Positions 33,971-45,300 of a stretch of 64,000 nt of DNA are shown here, in pieces. The DNA is from Apostichopus californicus (lineage: Eukaryota; Echinodermata; Holothuroidea; Aspidochirotida; Stichopodidae). How positions within the stretch are numbered: the first letter of the stretch is position 1; each line of letters starts with the position of its first letter. The stretch lies in NCBI GenBank assembly GCA_020650975.1, contig JAIPMN010001024.1, forward strand, positions 1 to 64,000. The letters are read 5' to 3'. A program made the position numbers and the translations under genes. Under the pieces are notes generated by a model. The model saw only the letters and a program-made list of their open reading frames with translations. It was not told the origin of the DNA and searched no databases.

Positions 33971-34270
33971 CTACTCTACATCCGTCTGGTGAAAGCACAC
34001 TAAATGCTCTGTAATATAATTTGAGTTTACGAGTCTGTTTCTGTGTCCCATTTCTGTCAATGGCAACAGCTTAACTTTGTATCCAGGTTGGAACGGAAGA
34101 CAGGGTGCACCAGGTGTCGGTAGAAGCCAGATAATTGTTGGGAAGGACAACTTTTCTAGTTGAAGGTTTGCAGTGGATGTAACCCTTTTGTATGGTGGAG
34201 GAGAGGAGGGAGAGACAGGGGGAGAAGGGATGGAGGTGTTATTTCCTTGCTTTTCTCCGTCTAGCACTAC
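33971..34270 (-). CDS. Exon-like ORF, Pro/Ser-rich, unrecognised
   Basis: A CTCTTTCAG acceptor precedes a 99-codon open frame ending in TAG at 33971. The peptide begins VVLDGEKQGNN, has a Ser/Pro stretch, then hydrophobic and basic residues (KLSFPTIIWLLPTPGAP, GYKVKLLPL). It looks more protein-like than background. No phase-matched donor joins it convincingly to 33311-33489. It lies about 0.4 kb upstream of the divergent betaglycan leader exon. Identity unknown. Confidence 0.3.
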   Translation of the reverse strand, partial: VVLDGEKQGNNTSIPSPPVSPSSPPPYKRVTSTANLQLEKLSFPTIIWLLPTPGAPCLPFQPGYKVKLLPLTEMGHRNRLVNSNYITEHLVCFHQTDVE

Positions 34271-34655
34271 CTGAAAGAGTGGAAACATATTCAGTGGTCG
34301 TACTGTAGTTTATGTAGAATTGTTTCCTTGCTGTTGACAATTAACAGTATTAATTTACATTCTTGAAATATATAACAAATCTGCTATTACTGAATACAAA
34401 TTGCCCTGATGCCCTTCAAGTTGCTATCTTCCACAAATATGTATACCTATCCAACACCAAATGTCTTCCATGGAACCTTCTATGAATAACAATACCTCTT
34501 GGAATTGAACAGGCTGTGCAATATGTTGTGCACTTAAAATATGACCTTTCTTATATCAGGAGAGACTTTGTGAAGCTCTAAATAGAGGCTCAAAGCTCTA
34601 TGTTGTTTTTTTGTTATTTTGTAAACTGGAGTTCTGTTATTTCCTCTTCTTCCAG

Positions 34656-34885
34656 GTCTTTGTAAACAACAAGAAGATCCGACCAAGAAGGAGAAGTTGG
34701 ATTACCTACTGTATAAGTAGTCACCGGTGGGCCTAGAACAGCAGCAGCATACAGACTGTGACAAGTTAATCCTGTGGAGAGTGGAGGTGTTTTTACCTCA
34801 CACTGTCGGAAAGTGAGAATGGAGGCAGTCTTTCGTCGAGCGCTTCAACTTCTGTTGTATCTTTCTTTTGCCATTTCATCGTCAG
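34656..34885 (+). CDS. TGFBR3: TGFBR3/betaglycan-like, exon with signal peptide
   Basis: The exon starts after CTTCTTCCAG (AG at 34654-34655) and ends before GTTAGT at 34886. Coding begins at the ATG at 34819 and adds 22 codons plus one base: MEAVFRRALQLLLYLSFAISSS, a good signal peptide. The phase-1 end fits the exon at 50495, which starts with two bases completing a codon. The leader 34656-34818 is non-coding, and an upstream leader exon is implied by the acceptor. Identity comes from the next two exons. Confidence 0.8.
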
Positions 34886-35469
34886 GTTAGTGTGAGCCTC
34901 TTTAAGTTGTAGGAGAATTTGCTAAATTGATGTTTTCCCCACCATTTCTCTTTACCTGTCTCCCCTCAGCTTTGCACTTCTAGTACTGGTGGTAACAGTT
35001 TAATATGTTGTATTTCTTCCCCACTTATGGCTCACTGCCGCTTGGATACGTAACTTTAACATCCAGAAGACAAATCAGTAATATAACAAGGGAACTGCAT
35101 GAATCTATTATCCATATGTTAAGGATGTGACAGGCCAGTATTTGTGATACTTTGAGGTGCATTATTAGGTAAATGGTCTTACTATTAAAGAGGCTGTGTT
35201 CGTGAATATCTAGTGTGTGCGCAGTCATGGTATGTTTGCAGCTGAGTAGTCAAAGCTTCTTTTGGAGTAAACTTGACGAATACTAGGCACATGACCTATA
35301 AAAAAAAAGATCAAAATTGATGATGAATCTTGTACAAGATAATTTCTTATCTAGATACTATGGTAACATTTGTGTATGAGACACTTGCTTGTAAACATAT
35401 ATACTGAAACTCAAGAACTATGCTTGGTTGAACTTGATACAATTCTTGGTATGAATGCCCCCTTAGTGA

Positions 35470-35595
35470 GTATAGTGAGTATATGAATCCTAATGAAATT
35501 GGTTCAGGGCAAAAGTCTTAAAAATTTGTATAGTGAGTATAGGAGTCCTAATGAAATTGGTTAAGGGCAAAAGTCTTAAAAACTTGTAAACAAGA
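35470..35595 (+). repeat. 62-bp tandem duplication
   Basis: Two nearly identical copies, from AGTGAGTATATGAATCCTAA to AAAAGTCTTAAAAATTTGTA, stand head to tail with about four differences. It is a simple local duplication next to the DR1 satellite. Confidence 0.85.
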
Positions 35596-35689
35596 AAATT
35601 GCCAATATTCATATATTTTTAGTTTCGATGATAATCGTAACCTTTGTATTCATGATGGCGTACATACGTGTGTGTATGTGTGTGTGTTC

Positions 35690-36430
35690 GTTTGTGACGC
35701 CCAGCTTGTAAACACAATATCTGAAGAAGGGAAGGTCAGACCAACTTCATACTTGGTGTGTAGGAGGACCATTATGAGTACAAGAAGCTTGTTGTTTTTT
35801 GTGGAGGTCAAAGTTCACTTGGGGTCACCAGGGTCAAATTGTGAAAACCTTGTAAACACGATATCTCCAGAAGGTGAGTTTGGACAGATCTCATATTTAA
35901 TATGTATATGAACCACATTGAATACAAAAAGCCTGTCGTTTTGTTGTAGGTCAAAGATCATTTGGGTCATTTGGGGTCATATTGTGAAACCTTGTAAACA
36001 TGATATTGCAAGAGCGGGAACCTTGGACAGATCTCATTTGGTTTTTAGATGTACCATATCAAATTTTAAGGGGCCTATTATTGCTTTTGGTGGAGGTCAA
36101 AGGTCATTTGAAGTGAATAAACGCCAAACATTTACTTCAGTCCCCTATTACAGGTCTGTCTCTCTACACTAACGCACCTTCCTAAGCATAATATCGCAAG
36201 GGAAGCTTGAACAGATCACACCTTTGGTATGTAATTGTACCACATTGTGTACAAGAAGCCTAATTTGTGCAGAGGTCAATGGTCATTTGAGTTCACCAGG
36301 GGTCATATTTCAACAAAGACAGATGTCATATTTAGTACATATGTTGATGTATCACATCTAGTACAAGAAGCCTGTTGTTGAGTCAATGGTCATATCAGGA
36401 CAGTCTGTGTCATTGTGAATTTATTGTTTG
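35690..36430 (+). repeat. About 145-bp tandem repeat carrying DR1-type sites
   Basis: Four to five diverged units share TTGTAAACACGATATC, CAGATCTCAT, CATATTGTG and GGTCATTTGGGGTCA. Every unit has a direct repeat of AGGTCA-like half-sites with a 1-base spacer: 35805-35817 (AGGTCAAAGTTCA), 35948-35960 (AGGTCAAAGATCA), 36094-36106 (perfect AGGTCAAAGGTCA) and 36273-36285 (AGGTCAATGGTCA). DR1 is the known binding element of HNF4 and RXR heterodimers. Whether these are bound is unknown. Confidence 0.85.
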
Positions 36431-37774
36431 TCACATCACACTGCTTTTCACTATTACTTTATGTTTTACACCCTCACTATACATTACGTCAGATTCATGA
36501 AGAAAACTGCTCATGAAACCCAATGCACTTTTCAATCTGATTTTATCACCTTGTTATTTAGCTCTCGCCTTAATTAAGAGAGTACATGAACCTAACTATA
36601 GTGTTTCATGTATACACAAGGTAATAGTATCAAAGTTCACTTTGTGAGTGGAGAGTGTCAAAAGTTTAAAACTCTTGTATTGTGCAGTATTGCATTCTAA
36701 TTTCATCACATGTATAAAATGTGGCAAGGAATCAGTAAAGCCTGTTGGCTCGCTGGTTTTCTAGTTTGACATGTTTTAAGGGAGGGACGAACTATTTTCT
36801 GTTTGATTTATATCTTTATCAAACTGATCTATATTAAAAAAAAAATGTCATGTCAGCACTACTAAAATAAAAACAGAATTTAAAAACATTGAAATTACTG
36901 AAATATAAAATAAAATGTAGGCTCTAGTGTGTCTGTTTTATGGAGTTTTGTTGGATATTATGCTTGCCTGCTTGTAGTGCAGCGTTCAACAAAGTGTGCA
37001 TTATTTGAGAAACATCTAAGTCATCAAGTTTGTCTGACAGAAGTTTTGATTATTTATTATATATATTGTGATCTTTTGACTGCACATCTCTGGGACTGTC
37101 ATGATTCTTTGATAATAGTTATCTCTGCTTGATCTCTTCCTAGGTAATGAATTACACATTGAGGTGAAAGAAAGGTTAAAAAACAACAGGTGCTTAGCAT
37201 TAAATCTTAGAGCAACACTTTTAAATTTTCAAAAATCAATATCTGGACTTAAAATTCTCGGCTCTACTGATTGTTTAGTAGCCACCCCCCCCCCCCCGCC
37301 TAAAAGGTAAATAAATAAATGTATATCCTCAACATTCTTAAACATCACCAGAAAAGTTTTAATCTCAGAATATACTTACTGTAATGAAGGTCCTAGATGC
37401 AGTATTAACATGTTTATTCCACATTCTACCCCGTACTATTCATTATAGATACAAAATTACAATGACATTGGGTGTGCATACTGTAAGGCAGTCTGGGTCA
37501 AATAATATACAACAGGTGTGTGCTTGTTGAATATAGAGTGAATTTCAGACAGAGATGTTACAATTTGAAAGAATTTGAAATATTATTAAATGTACAGTAA
37601 ACTTACTTCTAGGTAAAACTTCCTACAGTAGTGTCTACTGCTCAGATCAGGTCTGGAAATAATTTACCTTTGGTACAATTAGTGAAGCACTGTTGAAAGT
37701 AATGATCTTTTCTTGACAGTAGGACTTATTTCCAGAAATTGAAGGAGTTTTTTTAAACAGTTAAACAGAGTTTT

Positions 37775-38150
37775 GAGGGACTTGTGGTCAAATGACAATG
37801 GACTTACAATGTAAGGATTGCAGGTTTGAGTCCAGGCCAGATCATTATCACTGTGTCCTTGGGCAAGGCACTAAGTCTCCATCGCCTCTTTACCCAGGTG
37901 TATAAATGGGGCTCTGCGAGGGTAACTTGTCTATATAGTTGTGTGTGCTGGTTTGTGGCTCCCCCCCCCCCGTGGGAAGTCCCCCAGGGGACACGCTGAT
38001 GTGGTGCATTGTAGTGCCCCAGGAGACTGTTTGGTCTGTGCCCACTTGGGAGTGTGGGTGTAACAAGTTACCAATGACCAAGGAGTTAACTGTTGTAAAA
38101 GTCTTGTGAGAGGGCCTTGGCCTTGATCTAACAAGACTATATACCTTGAA
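37775..38150 (+). mobile_element. tRNA-derived SINE family A, copy 1
   Basis: This copy aligns over its length with 60055-60450. Its head has GTGGTCAAATGACAATGG and GCAGGTTTGAGTCCAGGC, in place of box A and box B of a pol III promoter. The body has TGTCCTTGGGCAAGGCACT, then GGTGTATAAATGGGG and GGAAGTCCCCCAGGGGACA. Mutations in the box A region suggest it is an older copy than 60055. The 3' end is unclear before the 1000-N gap. Confidence 0.8.
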
Positions 38151-38284
38151 ACTAACTTTTAGAACCCTTTTCAATGCTTGAACAAAAGTGGCCCTCTCCT
38201 GAATTGGAGGGAGGGTGGGGAGGGGGGGGGGGTGTGGTGAGGAGGATAAACTACTGATAACTTTTAAACTCTTGAGTCATGGTT

Positions 38285-39284
38285 NNNNNNNNNNNNNNNN
38301 NNNNNNNNNNNNNNNNNNNNNNNNNNNNNNNNNNNNNNNNNNNNNNNNNNNNNNNNNNNNNNNNNNNNNNNNNNNNNNNNNNNNNNNNNNNNNNNNNNNN
38401 NNNNNNNNNNNNNNNNNNNNNNNNNNNNNNNNNNNNNNNNNNNNNNNNNNNNNNNNNNNNNNNNNNNNNNNNNNNNNNNNNNNNNNNNNNNNNNNNNNNN
38501 NNNNNNNNNNNNNNNNNNNNNNNNNNNNNNNNNNNNNNNNNNNNNNNNNNNNNNNNNNNNNNNNNNNNNNNNNNNNNNNNNNNNNNNNNNNNNNNNNNNN
38601 NNNNNNNNNNNNNNNNNNNNNNNNNNNNNNNNNNNNNNNNNNNNNNNNNNNNNNNNNNNNNNNNNNNNNNNNNNNNNNNNNNNNNNNNNNNNNNNNNNNN
38701 NNNNNNNNNNNNNNNNNNNNNNNNNNNNNNNNNNNNNNNNNNNNNNNNNNNNNNNNNNNNNNNNNNNNNNNNNNNNNNNNNNNNNNNNNNNNNNNNNNNN
38801 NNNNNNNNNNNNNNNNNNNNNNNNNNNNNNNNNNNNNNNNNNNNNNNNNNNNNNNNNNNNNNNNNNNNNNNNNNNNNNNNNNNNNNNNNNNNNNNNNNNN
38901 NNNNNNNNNNNNNNNNNNNNNNNNNNNNNNNNNNNNNNNNNNNNNNNNNNNNNNNNNNNNNNNNNNNNNNNNNNNNNNNNNNNNNNNNNNNNNNNNNNNN
39001 NNNNNNNNNNNNNNNNNNNNNNNNNNNNNNNNNNNNNNNNNNNNNNNNNNNNNNNNNNNNNNNNNNNNNNNNNNNNNNNNNNNNNNNNNNNNNNNNNNNN
39101 NNNNNNNNNNNNNNNNNNNNNNNNNNNNNNNNNNNNNNNNNNNNNNNNNNNNNNNNNNNNNNNNNNNNNNNNNNNNNNNNNNNNNNNNNNNNNNNNNNNN
39201 NNNNNNNNNNNNNNNNNNNNNNNNNNNNNNNNNNNNNNNNNNNNNNNNNNNNNNNNNNNNNNNNNNNNNNNNNNNNNNNNNNNN
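38285..39284. other. Assembly gap of exactly 1000 N
   Basis: The gap is a fixed-length placeholder, so its true size is unknown. Its left flank is a poly-G run and its right flank is a truncated TIR element, both common causes of assembly breaks. Long ORFs across it are artefacts. Confidence 0.98.
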
Positions 39285-39607
39285 AAATATTTTTGAAAAA
39301 ATTCGGGCAATATGCTGAGAATTTTTCGGGCACCTACTAAAAGAAATATAATTTGCAATGTGTTTTTCAATGGTTAAACTTATATTATTATTATCATTAT
39401 TATTGTAACGACTTCCCCAATAATTATAACCAATATAGAAGGGTAATAACTTTGCAAATGATTGTATGTTTTTGGCATGCGATGTAATAACCAAATTCAT
39501 GCCTATATGATATGCACATTAAGATGTTGAACGCGCAAAATGTTGGTTATATTGTTCGGGCAAGTCGTTACAGCCCCCCCAAATCAAATTGGTCTCCTAC
39601 GCCTATG
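39285..39607 (-). mobile_element. hAT-like MITE family M1, copy cut by gap
   Basis: This is the same element as 61739-62101 in the opposite orientation: shared blocks include TTTTTCGGGCACCTACT, GCAATGTGTTTTTCAATGG, TTATAACCAATAT and GGGCAAGTCGTTACAGCC. Its intact end is CTACGCCTATG at 39597-39607. The other end is lost in the gap. Confidence 0.85.
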
Positions 39608-40875
39608 TACAGAAAGAGGAAGCAGTGTGACCTACATACAGTACTGTAAAAGATGTGTCGTCACATGTTGGATGCAGTGATGAGTTGCTTCAAGTTGAGG
39701 TACTGTAGGGTAAGGTGTTATGGAGTGCATGTATGTTCATTATTAGACAGAAGCAGAGGAATAAGATATGACTCATAATTGACAAAAAATTTGGAGTATT
39801 GTTTTAGAAAATATATTGGAATTTTTCGGTTCCCCTGGGACCTTCGTCAGCATTGTGTTACATTTTGTGCTTTTCATTCCACTGTTAAGTATTGCTGAAG
39901 AAGGTCCTTATTATTCTTCTTTTGGAGTATACATGGATTTTCATATATAGGCCTTGAAATAAGAATTGAAAAAGGGCACAGCATAAATACTACCTAAAAG
40001 AGCACTTCTAACAGTGTAGTGTTACAGGTAGGGGAATATTTCAAAGGGGCACCGCAGTGAATTTTGAATATTTTGAGGGCATTATGGCAAATAGGAAGGG
40101 CACCACGGCAAAAAAACTGTTGGTACCCTCAATTTTAAGCACTGTGTTTATGTTGGAGACAGTATAGTACTGTAAGTGGTACTTGTTTGTAAACATGTTA
40201 GCTAGACACATTTGGGGTTACTTGCGTTATCTAACCATCTGACCTTTCACATGTCAAGGTTTGATTTACTAATTTTCCAAGTCTCAATAAAATAGCCCGA
40301 CAAGGAAATTAATGAAACAAATGTAAAACAAAAGGTAGCAGTAACCTGGGGTAAATCAGTTTGTTGGGCGTTCCTTGAATTTATCTGAATCATAAACTTA
40401 GTTGTCAAAACAAATGAATGGAAAGTCTGAGTGGGTGCACATTTTGTTTGTAAAACAGGTTGTCCCAGGTTGGACTTTTGCTTGTTCAAACATATAAGTA
40501 CTGTGCCCTCTTCCGCCATACATTGGGATGATTGGACAAAGCCTCGCCAAATCAACCACCTGACCGGTTAGTGATTGAGCAGGAAATTGAGTGTGAATCT
40601 GTTATAATACTCACGTCCAGGTCAAAATCATATTGCAATCCTCACAGACACAAGTACAGAACAGTAATATTAAATAGTTGGCTTTTATCAATAAATAAAA
40701 TAGGTCGTAAAAGGTCGTTGCTTTATATGACTGACAAAATCTGACCAATTATTGACTTGTACAGAACATGTACCAGATTTACCTGGTGTTGTTCTTACAT
40801 GTCTCTTGACAACTATAGTGTATAGCTTACTCTTCTGTGTGTGTTGATTGTATGAGGTTAATAACCTAATGTACC

Positions 40876-41366
40876 CAGGGATGTGCCCAGGATTTCCTGA
40901 GTGCCGGGTATACTGATCGCCGTCCTGGGAGAGGTGTCTAAGGGGGGTGTACCCCTCCCCTTTGAGAAATTTTTGAAGGTGCTCAGATGCCAAATGCTGG
41001 CACTTGTGTAGCTTTTTAAGCACATACACAAGTACTAGTTTTGCTAACAATTTACATTTCTAATTTTTTTTTAGTGAAATATATTACGTACCTGGTGAAA
41101 GTTATTAGTTTGTTTCAAAGAGATTTTTCAAGGGACCGATTGAGAGCCATAAGTAATGTTTCTCGCATGCGTAACTGATGCATTATTAGTCTGTATGATT
41201 TTGGCATAGGCTAGGCCCAATTTATGTTGAATATATTGTTAGGAATGTCGGGATTTTAGATGAAAATAGTGCTGGGCCGGATTCACGATTTTTAAGACAG
41301 TGCTGGACGGTAATTTTTAGTGCTGGGCGGGGCCGCCCAGTGCCGCCCAGCGTGGGCACATCCCTG
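40876..41366. mobile_element. TIR element M2 (491 bp) with 6-bp flanking repeat
   Basis: The ends are CAGGGATGTGCCCAG and, inverted, GTGGGCACATCCCTG: 14 of 15 positions pair. TGTACC stands on both sides (40870-40875 and 41367-41372). CAGGG termini are common in hAT transposons, which usually make 8-bp duplications, so the 6-bp match leaves the superfamily open. Near the right end GTGCTGGGC/GGCCGCCCAG blocks repeat. No transposase is present. Confidence 0.75.
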
Positions 41367-41929
41367 TGTACCATATGTATTAAAAGCGGTCTTTCAACAT
41401 TGATCGGCCATACCCTGGAGTACAGGTACAGGTGACACTTTTCATTAGTATTCTGCAGGTAAAGTATACCTGTGCATTTGACTCACCCTGTGATTTGTTT
41501 CCCTTCCTGTTGGCCCTGAATTCGTAATCTAATTTTACCCTCAAGTTCTCATTAGTCTTATGAACTGGGCACAGAGTTAACCCCTAACTTAATATTAAAA
41601 ATTCCAGAAGTTCATCAATTGAAGAATTTCAATATGGGTAGCCACATGCTAAAATATAATGGGAAGTACCTCAAAAATGGATATTCCTCTTTTCATACAA
41701 GTGTCTATAATTTGGGCACTAAATTTCAGGAGTCTCTACAAAAGACAAATATAAAACTACAAAAGACAAGTATAATACTTGATGACATCATTTTAAAGTC
41801 TAAACATCCCCCCCCCCCATTTTTTCCCCTTTTTTTCTCCATGGTTTCTAGGCTTCATGGTTTTATATACAATAGATCCAATATCACTTTAAATTAGAAG
41901 ACTTATTACAGGGAATAATATATGTGTCC

Positions 41930-42110
41930 AAATTTTGTGTAGTAGTTTAATGAAGGCTCTGAACTCTTGTCTCTTATGAAATGCTATGGTTTCTGTGTTC
42001 CCAAAACATCTGCTATACATCTTTGCACTTTGTATCAATTTGCCATTTATTGGGGTAGCGTTATGCTATGCTATAATACTGGTATCCCTGAATGGTACTT
42101 CAATTTGCTG
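41930..42110 (+). repeat. Dispersed repeat family R1, copy 2
   Basis: It shares with 29090-29290 and 62485-62650 the blocks CAAATTTTGTGT, GAAGGCTCTGAACT, TCTTATGAAATGCTATG, ATACATCTTTGCACT and CAATTTGCC. It is diverged, with indels. Confidence 0.65.
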
Positions 42111-42820
42111 AACTGCTTACCAGCAAAAAATATAGCAAGTGCCTAGATATAAAGTTATTTTGGTCGAAATTGACCTTCAGGTAAACTTTCTGTATGATGA
42201 GGTTTGACGTCTCAATTTTGTCAAAGACAATCCAATTTTAAAATTGTTTGGAATTTTAGTGGAGACTAGAAAGTGAATTATTACAGGCTTGTCATTTTCA
42301 CAATAAATCCCTGGGGTGTTAAAGTGTATCAGGGGAATAATAATGCTTAACATGATTTGTGTTTTTCAGTGCAATTTGATTTCAACCAATAAATCTGGGT
42401 TTAATGATTGGAAAGTATTGTAGCTTAATACTCGATAAACAAGATTTAGGATGCCCAGGAGTAATCTTTTAGTGCATGTTATTACAGTACATATAATGTA
42501 GTACTGTCCCATCCACATGATGTTGAGATTTTGATGTAACAAATTAAATTTGATTTAGTGACAAATTTGTTGCTTACATAGCTTAATAGAATTTTAAATG
42601 AAAGTGTCCCAGAAAGTGGGATACTGGGGCCACAGTGTTGAAATGTAAAAGATCGCGTACTAGATAGACCGTCACAGTGATAAATGTTAAAATCATGATT
42701 GACTGGTCATATTTAAATCCCATACCAGAAGTATTTGGAAGTACTTTGTGGAAATGATTGGAAGGGTGGTGAAAATCATGAGATTGAGTGACCACTTTAT
42801 ATAGACATTATATAGCATAG

Positions 42821-43250
42821 TATTTACTTCACTCCTCTCTTACCTGTCTCCTACAACACTAATGCACATTTCCTAGTCTACCTAGACGCCACTGGTATAA
42901 TTTTAGCATTGCGCCCTCGGTGACCTCTCCCACAGGTCACCGCGCACTCTCTCTTCCTTCCGAATTACCATTCCGAAGGAAAACGCGTGTTTTTACTCTT
43001 TGTCCTGGCTTACCTGTCTGCTCACAAATGTGGCACTTTTGCTCTACCAGTGACACGGTCTGATAACTTTTCCACATGAAATCTTCCCTTATTAGTGGAC
43101 CTGTCGCTCCTGTATATTCGAACAAGCCACCTAATTCTCATTCCTTTCTTTTAGTTTTTTTTGAATTTACTTTGCTCCTCGCTTACATGTCTCCCCACAA
43201 CCTTAGCACCCTTGTTTCTACCATGCCTAGAATGAACTAACTAGTAACGT
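42821..43250 (+). repeat. Dispersed TTACCTGTCTC family, clustered copies
   Basis: Three partial copies follow one another, from about 42821, 43005 and 43173. The family consensus runs CTTCGCTCCTCTCTTACCTG, then TCTCC, CACTAATGCACTTTC, CTACCTAACTACACACTGG, TTTTAGCACTGCGCCCTCG and ACGCGTTTTT. On the opposite strand the motif is GGAGACAGGTAAG, matching the splice-donor consensus. No TIR or tRNA head was found. Confidence 0.7.
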
Positions 43251-43889
43251 ATTAACATTACATTACACCCCTTGCAATATAAGTTACATATTTCCTCTAA
43301 AATTCTATAGTACATACAGTAGATGACATCAACCTCAAATTAGGGCTCCCTAGCTTACATTTAAAACTTCATAAAAGTTCCATTTCTGACTTACTGTACT
43401 AATAAGATGAAATTCTTGCTATATAAACAGAAATGTCTTTGACCATGAAAACTTTGTTTAAAATTTGTCACTTAGGTTTTCTTTGTCGTCAGCTCATCTG
43501 GCACATGTACAGTTTTATTTGTGGAAAGATATAGCCAGTTAGTAACTTGTTTTGATAACCTCGGATTGAACGGGATGAATATAAACACAATTAGCCCCTT
43601 AAAAAATTACATCCAGCAACTTTGAATACATATTGTGAAAGACGTAAAAGTTTTTATGTCCTGTGGGGAAAAAATCAATGTTGCTTTGAAACATGCCTTA
43701 TTGAAAACATTTTTTGAAGTAATGTTATTAAAATAAACATGATTGTTTTCCTTCTTTCTTTGAAATTGCTCAGGTACTTTTAATTGTGTTATGCTGTCTG
43801 GACATAGTAAATTAGCATGAGCTCTGTGTGTTTATACACCATGCCTTGCTTTGAATACAATATAATACAGAGACTAGCCGATGGTTGAA

Positions 43890-44460
43890 CTCCAATCGTC
43901 AACCTTGGTGAATACAAGAACCCTGTTATTTTTTCTTGGCAGTTAAATTATCATTTGAGGTCAAGAGAGTTACCAATTAAAATTGAAAGTGCAAGAACCC
44001 AAGTTTGTTTTTGTGTACCTAGGTCAAAGTTCATTTGCATTTAGCAAAGCTGGCCAAGGCACTCTGAAGACCTTGTAGGCATGATAACTCCAACAGTGAA
44101 GCTTGGCTCAAGACTTCCATGTGCTTAACTCACAATATACTGTAAGAATCCTATTGTTACTCTCATCATGGAGGTCAAATGACTAGACTGTGAAGACTTA
44201 GTGAACATGATAATCCCCAAGCTTGAATGAACTTATACTGTACTTTGTACATGTACATGTAGGGTAGGTCCAGCTACTACTACTGTACCGGTGTGATAGT
44301 ACAAGAAACCTTCCCCTAGTGGTGTAGGTGAAAGGCCAAAGTCAAGTGTCCCAGTGATCTGTCCTTGATCTGATCTGATGTTTTGTAGTGTTAACAATAT
44401 CCAACTTTATTAGTACCACTGGGCAAGGAAGCAATAAATCTGTTGGATTTCTAGTTGTAT
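43890..44460 (+). repeat. Decayed copy of the DR1-carrying repeat
   Basis: AGGTCAAAGTTCATTTG (from about 44021), then GACCTTGTAGGCATGATAAC and GGAGGTCAAATGAC, follow the order of the 35690-36430 array with unit spacing near 150 bp. It closes with GGCAAGGAAGCAATAAATC, matched by the end of the first array (about 36722) and by about 52510, so the family has a recognisable 3' border. Confidence 0.6.
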
Positions 44461-45139
44461 ACTTTAACTGTCATATGTTTATTATTATTTCTTTTTATAT
44501 TTTAAGTCCACCATAAAGCCATGTACCCTACTGTGATACATTCTTGATTCAGGGAAAGTATATTTTTAGAAACAGTTTAGAGGTTGAAGATATATAGCAA
44601 CAGACCAAGAATTATATTACAATCTTGTGAACTAAAAAAAAAAGCAATCATATAACAAATGTTCTATTGCACCAAGTCAGTTAACTCAACTGGGCTGTGA
44701 CTTTGATATCACCAGTTAGTATATACTGTAGACTAGAGTAGGCACACACAAACCGAGGCAAAGCAATTACCCTCCCCTGTCCTGTCAAACACTTCATTAT
44801 CTTGTAAACTACTTTCCTGTACTGTGTTTAAGTATATTTACATTTTGTTGTTGTTTTTTTGAACGCCACAAATTGGCTCCTTTTTAATGAATTATGTACG
44901 GAAAATGGAATGCAATTGCTTTAATAACTCTGTGAACTTGCTCAACATAAATTAGGTAAAGCAGCTGTGCAGCTGTTATACCAGTGTGTGGGATAATCCT
45001 TCAATTCGTTTGTCAGTCAGTCAGTCTGTCTATCCATCCTCTTTGTTAATTAGGTTGAATAGAAATTATCATTATTCCTAGACAGTTTTCTGTAGAACTT
45101 TTACTTGATCAAATTTTCAGGATATCTGAGGATAGGATT

Positions 45140-45300
45140 TCCTTCGCTCCCCTCTTACCTGTCTCCCGCTCCACATCTGCACTTTCCCATCTACCTAATT
45201 ACACACTGGAAACGTTGTAGCACTGGTACCTCACTCTTTTGGCACCGCCCACCTGCTCAATTTGTGAAGGAATGCGCATCTTTTGGTGTTTCATGAACTA
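45140..45300 (+). repeat. Dispersed TTACCTGTCTC family copy
   Basis: It begins TTCGCTCCCCTCTTACCTG and continues through CTACCTAATTACACACTGG, TGTAGCACTGG and CACCGCCCACCTGC, in the same order as 60590-60960. A weaker fragment follows at 45358-45395. Confidence 0.7.

Noticed and set aside
38215-39500. Long open frames of about 350-400 codons
   Set aside because: They span the 1000-N gap; unknown bases were simply read through.
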